Shown here piece after piece: positions 49,079-57,462 of a stretch of DNA of 64,000 nucleotides. Position numbers and translations under genes: made by a program. This DNA is from Treponema sp. (lineage in GTDB: Bacteria > Spirochaetota > Spirochaetia > Treponematales > Treponemataceae). Each line of letters opens with the position of its first letter. Within the stretch, counting starts at the first letter, position 1. Below the pieces are notes generated by a model that searched no databases, was not told where the DNA came from, and worked only from the letters and a program-made list of their open reading frames with translations. Location of the stretch: assembly GCA_017617145.1 (NCBI GenBank), contig JAFZWX010000204.1, positions 1 through 64,000 on the forward strand, written 5' to 3'.

Positions 49079-51415
49079 ATGAAGAAAAATCTTTTCAAAT
49101 TTAGTTTTATTTTAATTTTGGCAGCACTTTTAACAGGATGTCCTAAAACTGTAGATAGTCCAAAAAATGTTGATAATCCCGAAAAAACGGAAGAACCAAA
49201 AAAAGAAAACGAGCCGCCAAAAACAGAAATTTCCTTAACATTAACAGAAAAAATTGCTGCAGCTACAACAAGCATAGATTTTGAAAATGCTCAAATTGAA
49301 GAAGATGCCGTAGTTTCAAAAGCAATTATCATTAAAAATCTTGATTTGAAAGGAAAAAAGCTCACACTTGAAGCTTCAGGCATTGAATTACAGAACGTTA
49401 AAAATGCCGTGATTGTAGTAGATAAAAAAGTTGGAGAAGGGGATGTTACCCTTACAGAATGCTCGTCTATTACAAAGCTCGAGATTTACGGTGGCGGTTC
49501 AAACAGTATTCACATTAATAAATCAAATATCGCTTCTGTAGAAGTAAAGAAAGACAATGTTCGCGTTGCTCTGGAAGAAGCTTCTAAAATTGAAGCAGTG
49601 GTTGTACAAGCCGCAAATACAAAAATTGAATCTGAAGAAACTATTATAATTAAAGAAATATCTGTAAGCGAAGTTGTAGATAAAATTACAATCAAAGGTG
49701 GAACTGTAGAAAAGGTTCAGGTAGTGCCTGTTGAAAACAATCAAGCATCTGCAGGCCAAAGCGAGACTTCCGAAAAAACACAAATCGTAATTGATGGTAA
49801 AACAGAAGTAAAAAGTGTTGAGGGAACAAATGATGTTCAATTAACAAAAGAAGCTTTTCAAAGTGGCGCAAATGTAGTTGTAAAGGCTACTGTTCCAGTT
49901 GTTACTTATTATGATGAAACTATTGTTTTCCTCTCAAACGGAGATACTACTGGTACTGAATTTGAAGATGAGGATGTTTATTATGAATATGTTTTTGATT
50001 ATGAATCAATGATTCAAAAAATCAATGATATGCATGTCAAAATAAAATTATATAAGCTTCAAGATTGCATAAAGTGTTTTATGTATGCTGTTTTTCCTGA
50101 TCAAGGCCCTTATGTAATGGAAATTGAAGATGAAATTAATGCAAGTACTTTTATAAATGAAAATACATTTACTTTTAAAGAGATGTATGATGGAAACTTT
50201 GTATTAAAATCTGCAGGACTTATAAAAGGTAATCCTTCGGATGATGAAGATTTAAATGATAGAGCCATACTTGAATCTCCAGTATATGATGAAGAATTTA
50301 ATATAAAAGATTGTGGAATTCCTGAAATAATTAAATTACCAGTTTCTCCATATAAACCTAAATTTACTGTTACACCATCTTCAGAAGGAAATATTATTAC
50401 TCTTACATTTAATGACAGTAATGATGATACTAATCCTAATAAATATATTTCAAGTGCAATCTGGATTCATCAAGGTACAAAACAAAATGGTAAATGGATT
50501 TTTAATCTTGATAATCTGATTTTTTATAATGATCAAAATAAAGAGAAATCCGTGACTTACCTCGATTCTTTTGTAACACCAGGAAAAGAATATGCATATT
50601 TCTTTCAGGTACAAAGTTATAATACTGTAGATGAAGAAGATTATATAACAGTAACTGCAAATGGTGGCAAGGGGGAAATTGAATTTTCCGCAGAAAATTC
50701 TACATCAGATAATGGTATTAAACTTACAATATCTGATGCTTTGTATTTAGATGGATTTAATACAAACAACCCAATTTTCAGATATTATGAAAACGAAGAA
50801 GATGAAGATGCATTCAATGCAAAAATTGAGCATTTTAAAACAGATGATGGAAAGCTTCTTCCAATCGTAGACTATTATACAGCTAAAGGTACAAGTTATA
50901 CTTATAAAGCAAAATATGAATTCTGGAAAAATGAACCACATATAATTTATAGTCCAATTATTAATCCTTGTACAATAAAAGCTGATGTAGGAGTTGGCGA
51001 ACCAAAAATTACAAATAATGTATCTGGAAGTGTAGTTGATGATTGTCCTATTGAAGTAACTTATGAAGATGGACAAATTATACAAAGATCTGTAAAACTA
51101 TTTACATTTGATGAGCCACCTCAAATTGGAGTAAATCAATTAGTTGATAATGCAACCTATAATATTACATTTACTTATGAATATTCTTATCAAGATGGTG
51201 ACACTCATGTAACAGAAATAAATGGAGTTATGTACGACACAATTAAATCAGAGGCAATGATTAAACGAAATAATATTTCTGACTGGACAAGATATTCAAA
51301 TCCACATACTTATAAATATACCCAATATAATGTATTTATAAGATATTCTAATAAAATTGAATATGAATATTTTTCAAATGAAGAGTTACCAGGAATGGCA
51401 GATATTATCAGATAA
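49079..51415 (+). CDS. Large lipoprotein with beta-helix-like and beta-sandwich regions
   Basis: 778 residues. Lipobox LLTGC (Cys21); GGAGGAG ribosome site. After a Pro/Lys/Glu-rich spacer (about 25-50), residues about 55-270 form short beta strands (SITKLEIYGG, ASVEVKKDNVRVALEEASKI) suggestive of a right-handed beta-helix. The rest has two or more beta-sandwich modules with phrases such as GIKLTISDALYL and VTPGKEYAYFFQVQSY, close in style to those at the C-terminus of the giant lipoprotein at 24616. Likely surface exposed; ligand unknown. A strong terminator follows. Confidence 0.75.
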   Translation: MKKNLFKFSFILILAALLTGCPKTVDSPKNVDNPEKTEEPKKENEPPKTEISLTLTEKIAAATTSIDFENAQIEEDAVVSKAIIIKNLDLKGKKLTLEASGIELQNVKNAVIVVDKKVGEGDVTLTECSSITKLEIYGGGSNSIHINKSNIASVEVKKDNVRVALEEASKIEAVVVQAANTKIESEETIIIKEISVSEVVDKITIKGGTVEKVQVVPVENNQASAGQSETSEKTQIVIDGKTEVKSVEGTNDVQLTKEAFQSGANVVVKATVPVVTYYDETIVFLSNGDTTGTEFEDEDVYYEYVFDYESMIQKINDMHVKIKLYKLQDCIKCFMYAVFPDQGPYVMEIEDEINASTFINENTFTFKEMYDGNFVLKSAGLIKGNPSDDEDLNDRAILESPVYDEEFNIKDCGIPEIIKLPVSPYKPKFTVTPSSEGNIITLTFNDSNDDTNPNKYISSAIWIHQGTKQNGKWIFNLDNLIFYNDQNKEKSVTYLDSFVTPGKEYAYFFQVQSYNTVDEEDYITVTANGGKGEIEFSAENSTSDNGIKLTISDALYLDGFNTNNPIFRYYENEEDEDAFNAKIEHFKTDDGKLLPIVDYYTAKGTSYTYKAKYEFWKNEPHIIYSPIINPCTIKADVGVGEPKITNNVSGSVVDDCPIEVTYEDGQIIQRSVKLFTFDEPPQIGVNQLVDNATYNITFTYEYSYQDGDTHVTEINGVMYDTIKSEAMIKRNNISDWTRYSNPHTYKYTQYNVFIRYSNKIEYEYFSNEELPGMADIIR

Positions 51416-51434
51416 ATATTAAGAATTCTTAAAT

Positions 51435-51490
51435 AAGGCGGTTAAATCCCTAAAAAATCCTCAAAAACAGGGCCTTTAACCGCCTTTTTT
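51435..51490 (+). terminator. Rho-independent terminator after the lipoprotein gene
   Basis: AAGGCGGTTAAA (51435-51446) pairs perfectly with TTTAACCGCCTT (51475-51486), followed by a T-run. The loop is 28 bases. Confidence 0.9.
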
Positions 51491-51597
51491 CAACCTTTTC
51501 GTCCATTATATTACTACTCATAACGCATATTCTGTCTACCAATAGATGTATTTTTTTTAATATTTATAAAGTATACTGCACTATTATGATTTAATTT

Positions 51598-51669
51598 AAG
51601 AGAAAAATAGTTTTATGCGCACGACATTCCTCTTCGTCCTTGTCGGGCGTGTAAAACTATTTTTCTCTT
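51598..51669. other. Long-stem hairpin element B (AGGACGAAGAGGAA loop)
   Basis: An 18-base perfect stem, AAGAGAAAAATAGTTTTA against its complement at 51652-51669, encloses 36 bases. On the minus strand the tip reads CGACA-AGGACGAAGAGGAA-TGTCG. The same 14-base loop, one base different, tops the hairpin at 55371-55438. It lies between convergent genes; the remaining bases from 51491 to 51597 are AT-rich without clear signals. Confidence 0.8.
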
Positions 51670-51684
51670 TACATAAATTAAATA

Positions 51685-53982
51685 TCAGAACACTTTATAA
51701 ATCTTATATTTACCGTTAAGATATTCATTTGTTTTGCCGTCATCTTCGTATAGTTCAAAAGGTTCGCAATTTCCATTTGAATCTGGGAAGCGTAATGTTA
51801 TTGTTTTATTATCTTGATCTAAAGGTATGACTGTACCTGCTTTTACAAACAAAGGTATTTTTGTAATATCTGCATTGCAGGTAATCCATTTTCCGCCTTC
51901 TATTATTTGATTTGTCCACCAGTCATACCAGCTGCAATCAGAAGGCAGATATACTTTGATAAACTTTTCAGCATTAATTTGATTTCCCTGTTTATCGTAA
52001 TACATTGGTTGTATAACCGGACAAACCATAATATTCGGGCCAAACATAAACTGAGTGCATATATCTATACAATTAGCATCATTAAATTGCGTAAATAAAG
52101 GTCTTATAAACTGTTCATCATCTTTCCATATGCTTGCGGCAACAGAATAAATATATGGTAAAAGTTTATAACGCAACTTTATAAAATTAACTATTGTTTC
52201 ATAAAATACATTATTTTCTTTGTTTTCGAATGCCCAGGGTTCTCTACGACAATCTGTTCCATGTGCTCTAAGCATTGGCAGGAATGTTCCTAATTGGAAC
52301 CACCTCGTATAAAGCTCTTTATAACCGTTATTTTCAATTGTATTATCATAATCTCCATTCCAATACCAGTTTATTCCTTTTTTTACAAAGAAACCGCCAA
52401 TATCAAAAGTCCAGTATGGAATGCCTGAAAGACTGAAATGAATAGCAGCAAGCATCTGATTTTGTAATGTTTTCCAGGTAGCACTTGTATCACCAGACCA
52501 TAGAGTAACACCATATTTTTGACTGCCTAAAACACCGCTTCTTGTAAGAATTATCATGCGCCGTTCAGGGAAATCCTGCTTTTGCCCTTCGTACATTCCC
52601 ATTGCATGATAAAATCCATACGAATTAGATTTTTCTAAAGGCATTGAATCAGAAGCAGCCTGTACATATTCATTAAATTGAATTTCTTCAGGAGGGCATG
52701 TTAAATGATTCCATTCGGGAGTCATTGGTTCACTAGAATCACACCACCAGCTTTCTACACCAAAATTAGCGAGTCCTTCCCTAGCCTGTTTCCAGTAAAG
52801 TGCCCTCGCCTTTTTATCAAAGGAATTACAAATATTCTGACCATTTAAAAGGCATTTTTGTTCATACATTTCTTTATAGTTATCGCATTTTTCATTCATG
52901 CTTGGCCAGATTGAAATCATAAAATGAACATTATCTTTTGAAAGTGCTTCAATCATTTTTTCTGGCTGTGGGAATCTTGATTTATCGAAGGATTTTTGTC
53001 CCCACATTCCATCTTCCCAGCTGAGCCAGTCAAGTACAATGCAGCTTAAAGGAATATTTCGCTTTTTAAATTCTTTAACAGTATCTAATATTTCGTTTTG
53101 AGTTTCATAACGTTCCTGTGACTGAACATATCCGAATGCCCATTTTGGTGGAAGCGTTGCTTTTCCAGTTATTTTGCGCATTCTTTTTACAATATCTGCT
53201 TTGTGTTCCGGTGAAATAAAAAAATAATCAAGATAATAATCAGCAGTTGTATAAAAATATGCATTATTTAAAAAGTTTTGCAATCCTTTAAAAGATTTAT
53301 TTTGTTCAATTCCTTTAAAAATAGCTGGACTTTTTGTTGAAAAAAGAATTCCATATTCTTTGCTCGAAACAAAAAATGGAATTGCAATTTTTTTATTAGC
53401 CTGATTAAGATATTGAGTAGAATGACTTAAATCCCATAATCCGTGTTCTGCTTGTCCTAATCCAAAAATCTTTTCATTTTCTTCAAGTATAAAATTTAGT
53501 TTTGTATGATAAAGTGTTTTATCAAAAATTTTATCTGCAGAAAGGATGCGTTTTTTTATACCATCGGCAGTTTTTATTTCTTCAGTTTTTATCTGGCCTT
53601 CACATTTAAAAGAATCAAACTTTTCAAGAATATGACTTTCATAAGGCGTTTCTCTGAAAAGTACCTGTTCAATTCCATCATTATTTTTTATAAAGCTTAC
53701 AGAACTATTTTGTCTGATTATTTTACATTTAAGTTGTTTTGTAAAAATAAAAATTTCATTTTCATTTTCTAATATATCGTAATTACAAGTTTCAGAAGCT
53801 TTGAGAAATTCTTCATCCTGATGAATATTAAATTCGTCATCACATGTAAAAGATACTCTAAAAACATCATCACAAAATATTTGTATACGTAAGATTCCAG
53901 ATTCTGAAATTAAATAAACTGAGTTATTATCTTTTTTAATTTGAGTAATACACGCGTTTTTTGGTTTTATTGGAGTAAGCAT
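51685..53982 (-). CDS. Glycoside hydrolase family 31 (alpha-glucosidase/xylosidase type)
   Basis: 765 residues without signal peptide, so cytoplasmic. An N-terminal beta-sandwich (about 1-250) precedes a TIM barrel: VLDWLSWEDG, the nucleophile segment WWCDSSEPMTPEW (Asp near residue 415) and the acid/base segment LWSGDTSATW, followed by GIPYWTFDIGGFF. A C-terminal beta domain closes it. It removes alpha-linked glucose or xylose from oligosaccharides. AAGGA precedes the ATG. No transporter is next to it; the ABC-binding lipoprotein at 24616 is too far away to link. Confidence 0.92.
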   Translation of the reverse strand: MLTPIKPKNACITQIKKDNNSVYLISESGILRIQIFCDDVFRVSFTCDDEFNIHQDEEFLKASETCNYDILENENEIFIFTKQLKCKIIRQNSSVSFIKNNDGIEQVLFRETPYESHILEKFDSFKCEGQIKTEEIKTADGIKKRILSADKIFDKTLYHTKLNFILEENEKIFGLGQAEHGLWDLSHSTQYLNQANKKIAIPFFVSSKEYGILFSTKSPAIFKGIEQNKSFKGLQNFLNNAYFYTTADYYLDYFFISPEHKADIVKRMRKITGKATLPPKWAFGYVQSQERYETQNEILDTVKEFKKRNIPLSCIVLDWLSWEDGMWGQKSFDKSRFPQPEKMIEALSKDNVHFMISIWPSMNEKCDNYKEMYEQKCLLNGQNICNSFDKKARALYWKQAREGLANFGVESWWCDSSEPMTPEWNHLTCPPEEIQFNEYVQAASDSMPLEKSNSYGFYHAMGMYEGQKQDFPERRMIILTRSGVLGSQKYGVTLWSGDTSATWKTLQNQMLAAIHFSLSGIPYWTFDIGGFFVKKGINWYWNGDYDNTIENNGYKELYTRWFQLGTFLPMLRAHGTDCRREPWAFENKENNVFYETIVNFIKLRYKLLPYIYSVAASIWKDDEQFIRPLFTQFNDANCIDICTQFMFGPNIMVCPVIQPMYYDKQGNQINAEKFIKVYLPSDCSWYDWWTNQIIEGGKWITCNADITKIPLFVKAGTVIPLDQDNKTITLRFPDSNGNCEPFELYEDDGKTNEYLNGKYKIYKVF

Positions 53983-54003
53983 GATTTTTTCCTTAGAAAA
54001 GTA

Positions 54004-55278
54004 TTACAGCATTCCGGAAATCTGTTCGCCTGTAACAGGTCTTGAAAAATAAAAGCCCTGTTGTATATCACAGCCTACAGATTTTAGGAATTCACTTTGC
54101 TGAGAGGTTTCAACACCTTCACATAAAGTTGTTATATCAAGCTGATGCGTCATATTAATAATATTTGAAATAATTACGCGTTCTTTTTGATGAAGGTTTT
54201 CTGTTTGCAAAAAGCATTTATCCATTTTAATAATATCAATTGGAAGTTCGCTCAAAAGATAAAGCGACGAATAGCCGGAACCAAAATCGTCCATCGAAAC
54301 TTTAAAACCCATCTCATGGAATGTTCTAATAAATTTCATTGCTTTGGCAGTATCGGCCATGCAGACTGTTTCTGTAATTTCAAATTCAATATATTTTGTA
54401 GGAATCTGGAATTTTTGCAGCAGTTTTTTTATGTAATTAATTATATCAAGCTTTTTAAAATGTTGTCGTGAAACATTTATTGAAATTGGAACGCAGTTTA
54501 ATCCTTTATTAATTCTATCATATATGAATTTGAAAACTTCTCTGTACATAAAGTAATCAACTTCTATTATTTGTCCACTTCGTTCAATAATGGGTATGAA
54601 CTGATCTGGCTGAATTATTGTTCCGTCAGGCTTTTTCCATCTTACAAGAGCCTCTGCTCCACTAACCTGTCCTGTTATTGAATCGACTTTAGGTTGATAG
54701 TACGGAATGAGTTCTCCGTTTGAAATTGCAGAATCGATTGTTGAAAGAATCTCAATTTCATGATTAATCTGCGATGCCATTTCTTCACGGAAAATAACTA
54801 CCGATTCTTCTGTATTATTTTCACGGGCAATTTTTCTTGCAAGATTACAGTTTGAAATTACTGTTTCGGCATCGATATTTGAATTGGCTTTTGTTATAAA
54901 ATAAACTCCTGTACAAATACGCAGACGATTACATTTGTATTTTAATCTGAGTTCATTTTCTATGAGCATGTTTCTTGTACAAATCTGCTGGTGCAAAATA
55001 TCTTCATCATGAATATCGTAAACTCCAACGGTTACCATATTATCTGAAACGACTCGTGAACCATATAAAAAATTATCTTTATTGCTGCTTAAAAGCTTTG
55101 CATAATCGGCAAGAAGTTCGTTTCCTGTTTTATAACTATAGGTGTCGTTAAAATATTTAAAATGCTTAATATCACTGTAATCTATGGCAATTATTTCATC
55201 TGTAATATTGTCAATTAAAGATTGGAGTTTCGGGACAAATTCTTCATAGCTGTCAAGGCCGGTTAGCGTATCTTTCAA
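54004..55278 (-). CDS. EAL phosphodiesterase with degenerate GGDEF domain
   Basis: 424 residues, soluble. The N-terminal domain starts like GGDEF (DTLTGLDSYEEF) but the catalytic motif is VSDNM, so it cannot make c-di-GMP and may instead bind GTP or regulate. The EAL domain (about 180-420) has GAEALVRW, SINVSRQHF, EITETV, DDFGSGYSSL, IIKMDK and CEGVET, all the catalytic residues. It should linearise c-di-GMP. Start is TTG with GAGGT six bases upstream. The only member of the window's c-di-GMP set without membrane segments. Confidence 0.9.
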   Translation of the reverse strand: MKDTLTGLDSYEEFVPKLQSLIDNITDEIIAIDYSDIKHFKYFNDTYSYKTGNELLADYAKLLSSNKDNFLYGSRVVSDNMVTVGVYDIHDEDILHQQICTRNMLIENELRLKYKCNRLRICTGVYFITKANSNIDAETVISNCNLARKIARENNTEESVVIFREEMASQINHEIEILSTIDSAISNGELIPYYQPKVDSITGQVSGAEALVRWKKPDGTIIQPDQFIPIIERSGQIIEVDYFMYREVFKFIYDRINKGLNCVPISINVSRQHFKKLDIINYIKKLLQKFQIPTKYIEFEITETVCMADTAKAMKFIRTFHEMGFKVSMDDFGSGYSSLYLLSELPIDIIKMDKCFLQTENLHQKERVIISNIINMTHQLDITTLCEGVETSQQSEFLKSVGCDIQQGFYFSRPVTGEQISGML

Positions 55279-55370
55279 TTATTTACCTCAGACTTTTTAT
55301 TATATAAATATTATAACTTAGAACAGTCATTTTTACAAATAAAATCTTATATTAAAAATTGTTTTATAAT

Positions 55371-55438
55371 GTGAAAAATATTTACCCGCGAACAATGAGG
55401 ACGAAAAGGAACATCGTTGGCAGATAAATATTTTTCAC
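55371..55438. other. Long-stem hairpin element C (AGGACGAAAAGGAA loop)
   Basis: GTGAAAAATATTTA (55371-55384) pairs perfectly with TAAATATTTTTCAC (55425-55438). The tip is AACAATG-AGGACGAAAAGGAA-CATCGTT, with a single A-C mismatch in its short stem. A further AT pair (TATTAAAA at 55350, TTTTAATA at 55449) may extend it. It lies between divergent genes. Confidence 0.8.
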
Positions 55439-55525
55439 TCAATAAAGTTTTAATATAATAATGTTTGTAACATTCACATTTTTTTGATTGTTTTATATAA
55501 TGAAAGGACATAAACAGGAGTTATT

Positions 55526-56107
55526 ATGCGAAAGGCTTTATTTTTATCTGGGATTATATTTGTTTTATTTCTTATTAGTTGTGGTGGATATTATTATGAT
55601 GATGAGGATTATTATAAATCAGATTGGGAAGAAACTGAAGGATATGTAATATCAACAGAAGACTATAATGAACGTACAGGAAAAACAACAACAATTGATG
55701 AATTTATTGAAGGATCACATCCCAAAGACAAAAAAATTGCCGTACAATATAAGCATAAATATGATAAATCAAGGACAAGCAGGCTTTATTGTGAATTCTT
55801 AGTAAAGACAGTTCAAGATGATATTGATAAAGGAATTGTACAAGAATTTGTAACTGATAAAAACAAATCTGATGATTTTACAATAACTAAAAAAATGGAT
55901 AATTCACATACTGGTTTTATTTTTTACTGTGATGATGAATATGTTTATGTAATCAATAATCTTTATTCATTAAATTATGTTGAACATGATGATGATGATC
56001 CAAAAAATAAAGCCGAATGTAGATTTGAAATATCAATTACAGGAATAAAGCAACCAATTAAGATTGATATGGATTATTATACTTCAAAAGAAAATAAACC
56101 TTATTAA
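55526..56107 (+). CDS. Small acidic lipoprotein
   Basis: 193 residues. Lipobox LISC (Cys19) followed by GGYYYDDEDYY, a strongly acidic tether. The remainder is beta-rich with many Lys and Asp residues (TTIDEFIEGSHPKDKKIAVQ and later FIFYCDDEYVYVINN). AGGAG precedes the ATG. I do not recognise a family. It stands alone between EAL and rodA genes. Confidence 0.75.
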   Translation: MRKALFLSGIIFVLFLISCGGYYYDDEDYYKSDWEETEGYVISTEDYNERTGKTTTIDEFIEGSHPKDKKIAVQYKHKYDKSRTSRLYCEFLVKTVQDDIDKGIVQEFVTDKNKSDDFTITKKMDNSHTGFIFYCDDEYVYVINNLYSLNYVEHDDDDPKNKAECRFEISITGIKQPIKIDMDYYTSKENKPY

Positions 56108-56108
56108 G

Positions 56109-56140
56109 TCCCTTCGATGGTTCGACAAGCTCACCAACCG
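56109..56140. repeat. Dispersed repeat, family I variant
   Basis: CCCTTCGATGGTTCGACAAGCTCACCAACC: GGTT/AACC arms replace the usual CCCT/AGGG arms around TCGACAAGCTCA. It fills the gap between the converging lipoprotein and rodA genes. Confidence 0.7.
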
Positions 56141-56144
56141 TGGG

Positions 56145-57458
56145 TTAATACAAATCTTTCTTTCTGTAATTAATACTCATAAGCAGGCCCATGCAGGTCA
56201 TTACGGTAAGTAGTGATGAACCTCCGTATGAAAGGAACAAAAGAGGAATTCCGGTAATAGGCATAATTCCCATAACCATTCCGACATTAATAAAAAAGTG
56301 GAAGGTTAACATTCCAAACACTCCGGATGCTATGTATGTTCCGTAACGGTTCGGGCAGTGTCTTATAATCATCAAAATGCGGATAAAAATACATAAATAT
56401 AAAGAAAAAACTATACAACCGCCTAAAAATCCAAACTCTTCAGAAAGAATACTAAAAATAAAGTCGGTGCTTTGTTGTGGTAAAAAACGATAGTGGCTTT
56501 GGGTTCCGTTTAAATATCCCTGCCCTACTGGTCCACCTGCACCAATTGCAATTTTTGATTGTATGATATTCCAGCCTGAACCAAGTGGGTCTGTATAAGG
56601 ATCCATAAATACAATTAGACGCTTTATCTGATAATATTTAAGAACCTTTGAAAAGCCTAAAGAACCAATGAGCGATAATGCTATGATTGAAAAGCCATAA
56701 GAAATCCAAATCATATATCGTGGAAAATGAAAATATCTTCTTAAAATCAAGCTTACAGAAGCAATAAAAAACGCTGTAAAAATTAGGATTATGCGGAATT
56801 TTGTATTTGTTAAAATTGTTATGATTGCATAAGGATGAGAAGCTATTTCGGAATTCCAAACAGGAAGAATAGCAAATACAATTGTAAGTAAACCAAATGT
56901 TAATACATAAAGAATATATCTTAACGGAATATCTGCAATGAAGCACATAAAAAGGAAAATAGGAATATATACACTTGCTGTTCCCATATCTGGCTGAATT
57001 AAAATTAAACCCATTGGAAGCATCATTATTCCTGTTGCAATAATAAATCTTTTAAGCTGATTTTCATTTTTACTGTTATCAAGATATCGTGCAAGATATA
57101 AGATAAAAAAGACTTTACCAAATTCCGAAGGCTGAATTCCAAATTCACCTATACCAATCCAGCTGCGTGCACCATTTACCAGACGTCCAAAAATCCTTGT
57201 ATATATTAATACTACAATAAGACCAATATAAAACCAGGGAGAAAGATTTTCGAGCCTTCTGTAATCATAAAGTGTCATTATTATAAGAAATACAAAACCA
57301 ATTGCAGCCCAGATAATCTGTTTTTTATATTCGTTTGTAACAGAAACACCTTCTGAGTTTATACTTGAAGAATAAATGAACATTACGCCTAATGTAACAA
57401 GAATAGCAATTACGAGTATAAGAAAATAATCAAACATTGATAAAACTTTATTTTTCAT
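56145..57458 (-). CDS. rodA: Rod-shape peptidoglycan polymerase RodA (SEDS family)
   Basis: 437 residues, ten membrane helices. It polymerises lipid II glycan strands for the elongasome together with PBP2. Visible: GVMFIYSS, RSWIGIGEFGIQPSEFGK, IQPDMGTA and the SEDS signature end GIPLLFLSYGGSSLL. The start at 57458 (MKNKVLSMFDYF) has GGAG seven bases upstream; a longer frame reaching into mrdA is spurious. It lies four bases after the mrdA stop, the last gene of the mre operon. Confidence 0.93.
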   Translation of the reverse strand: MKNKVLSMFDYFLILVIAILVTLGVMFIYSSSINSEGVSVTNEYKKQIIWAAIGFVFLIIMTLYDYRRLENLSPWFYIGLIVVLIYTRIFGRLVNGARSWIGIGEFGIQPSEFGKVFFILYLARYLDNSKNENQLKRFIIATGIMMLPMGLILIQPDMGTASVYIPIFLFMCFIADIPLRYILYVLTFGLLTIVFAILPVWNSEIASHPYAIITILTNTKFRIILIFTAFFIASVSLILRRYFHFPRYMIWISYGFSIIALSLIGSLGFSKVLKYYQIKRLIVFMDPYTDPLGSGWNIIQSKIAIGAGGPVGQGYLNGTQSHYRFLPQQSTDFIFSILSEEFGFLGGCIVFSLYLCIFIRILMIIRHCPNRYGTYIASGVFGMLTFHFFINVGMVMGIMPITGIPLLFLSYGGSSLLTVMTCMGLLMSINYRKKDLY

Positions 57459-57462
57459 ATTT

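Noticed and set aside
12296..55438. Hairpins A-D as integron attC sites (treponemes can carry integrons)
   Set aside because: attC sites need GTTRRRY/RYYYAAC at the outer ends and a gene cassette layout with an integrase; here the conserved part is the tip and the arms vary.
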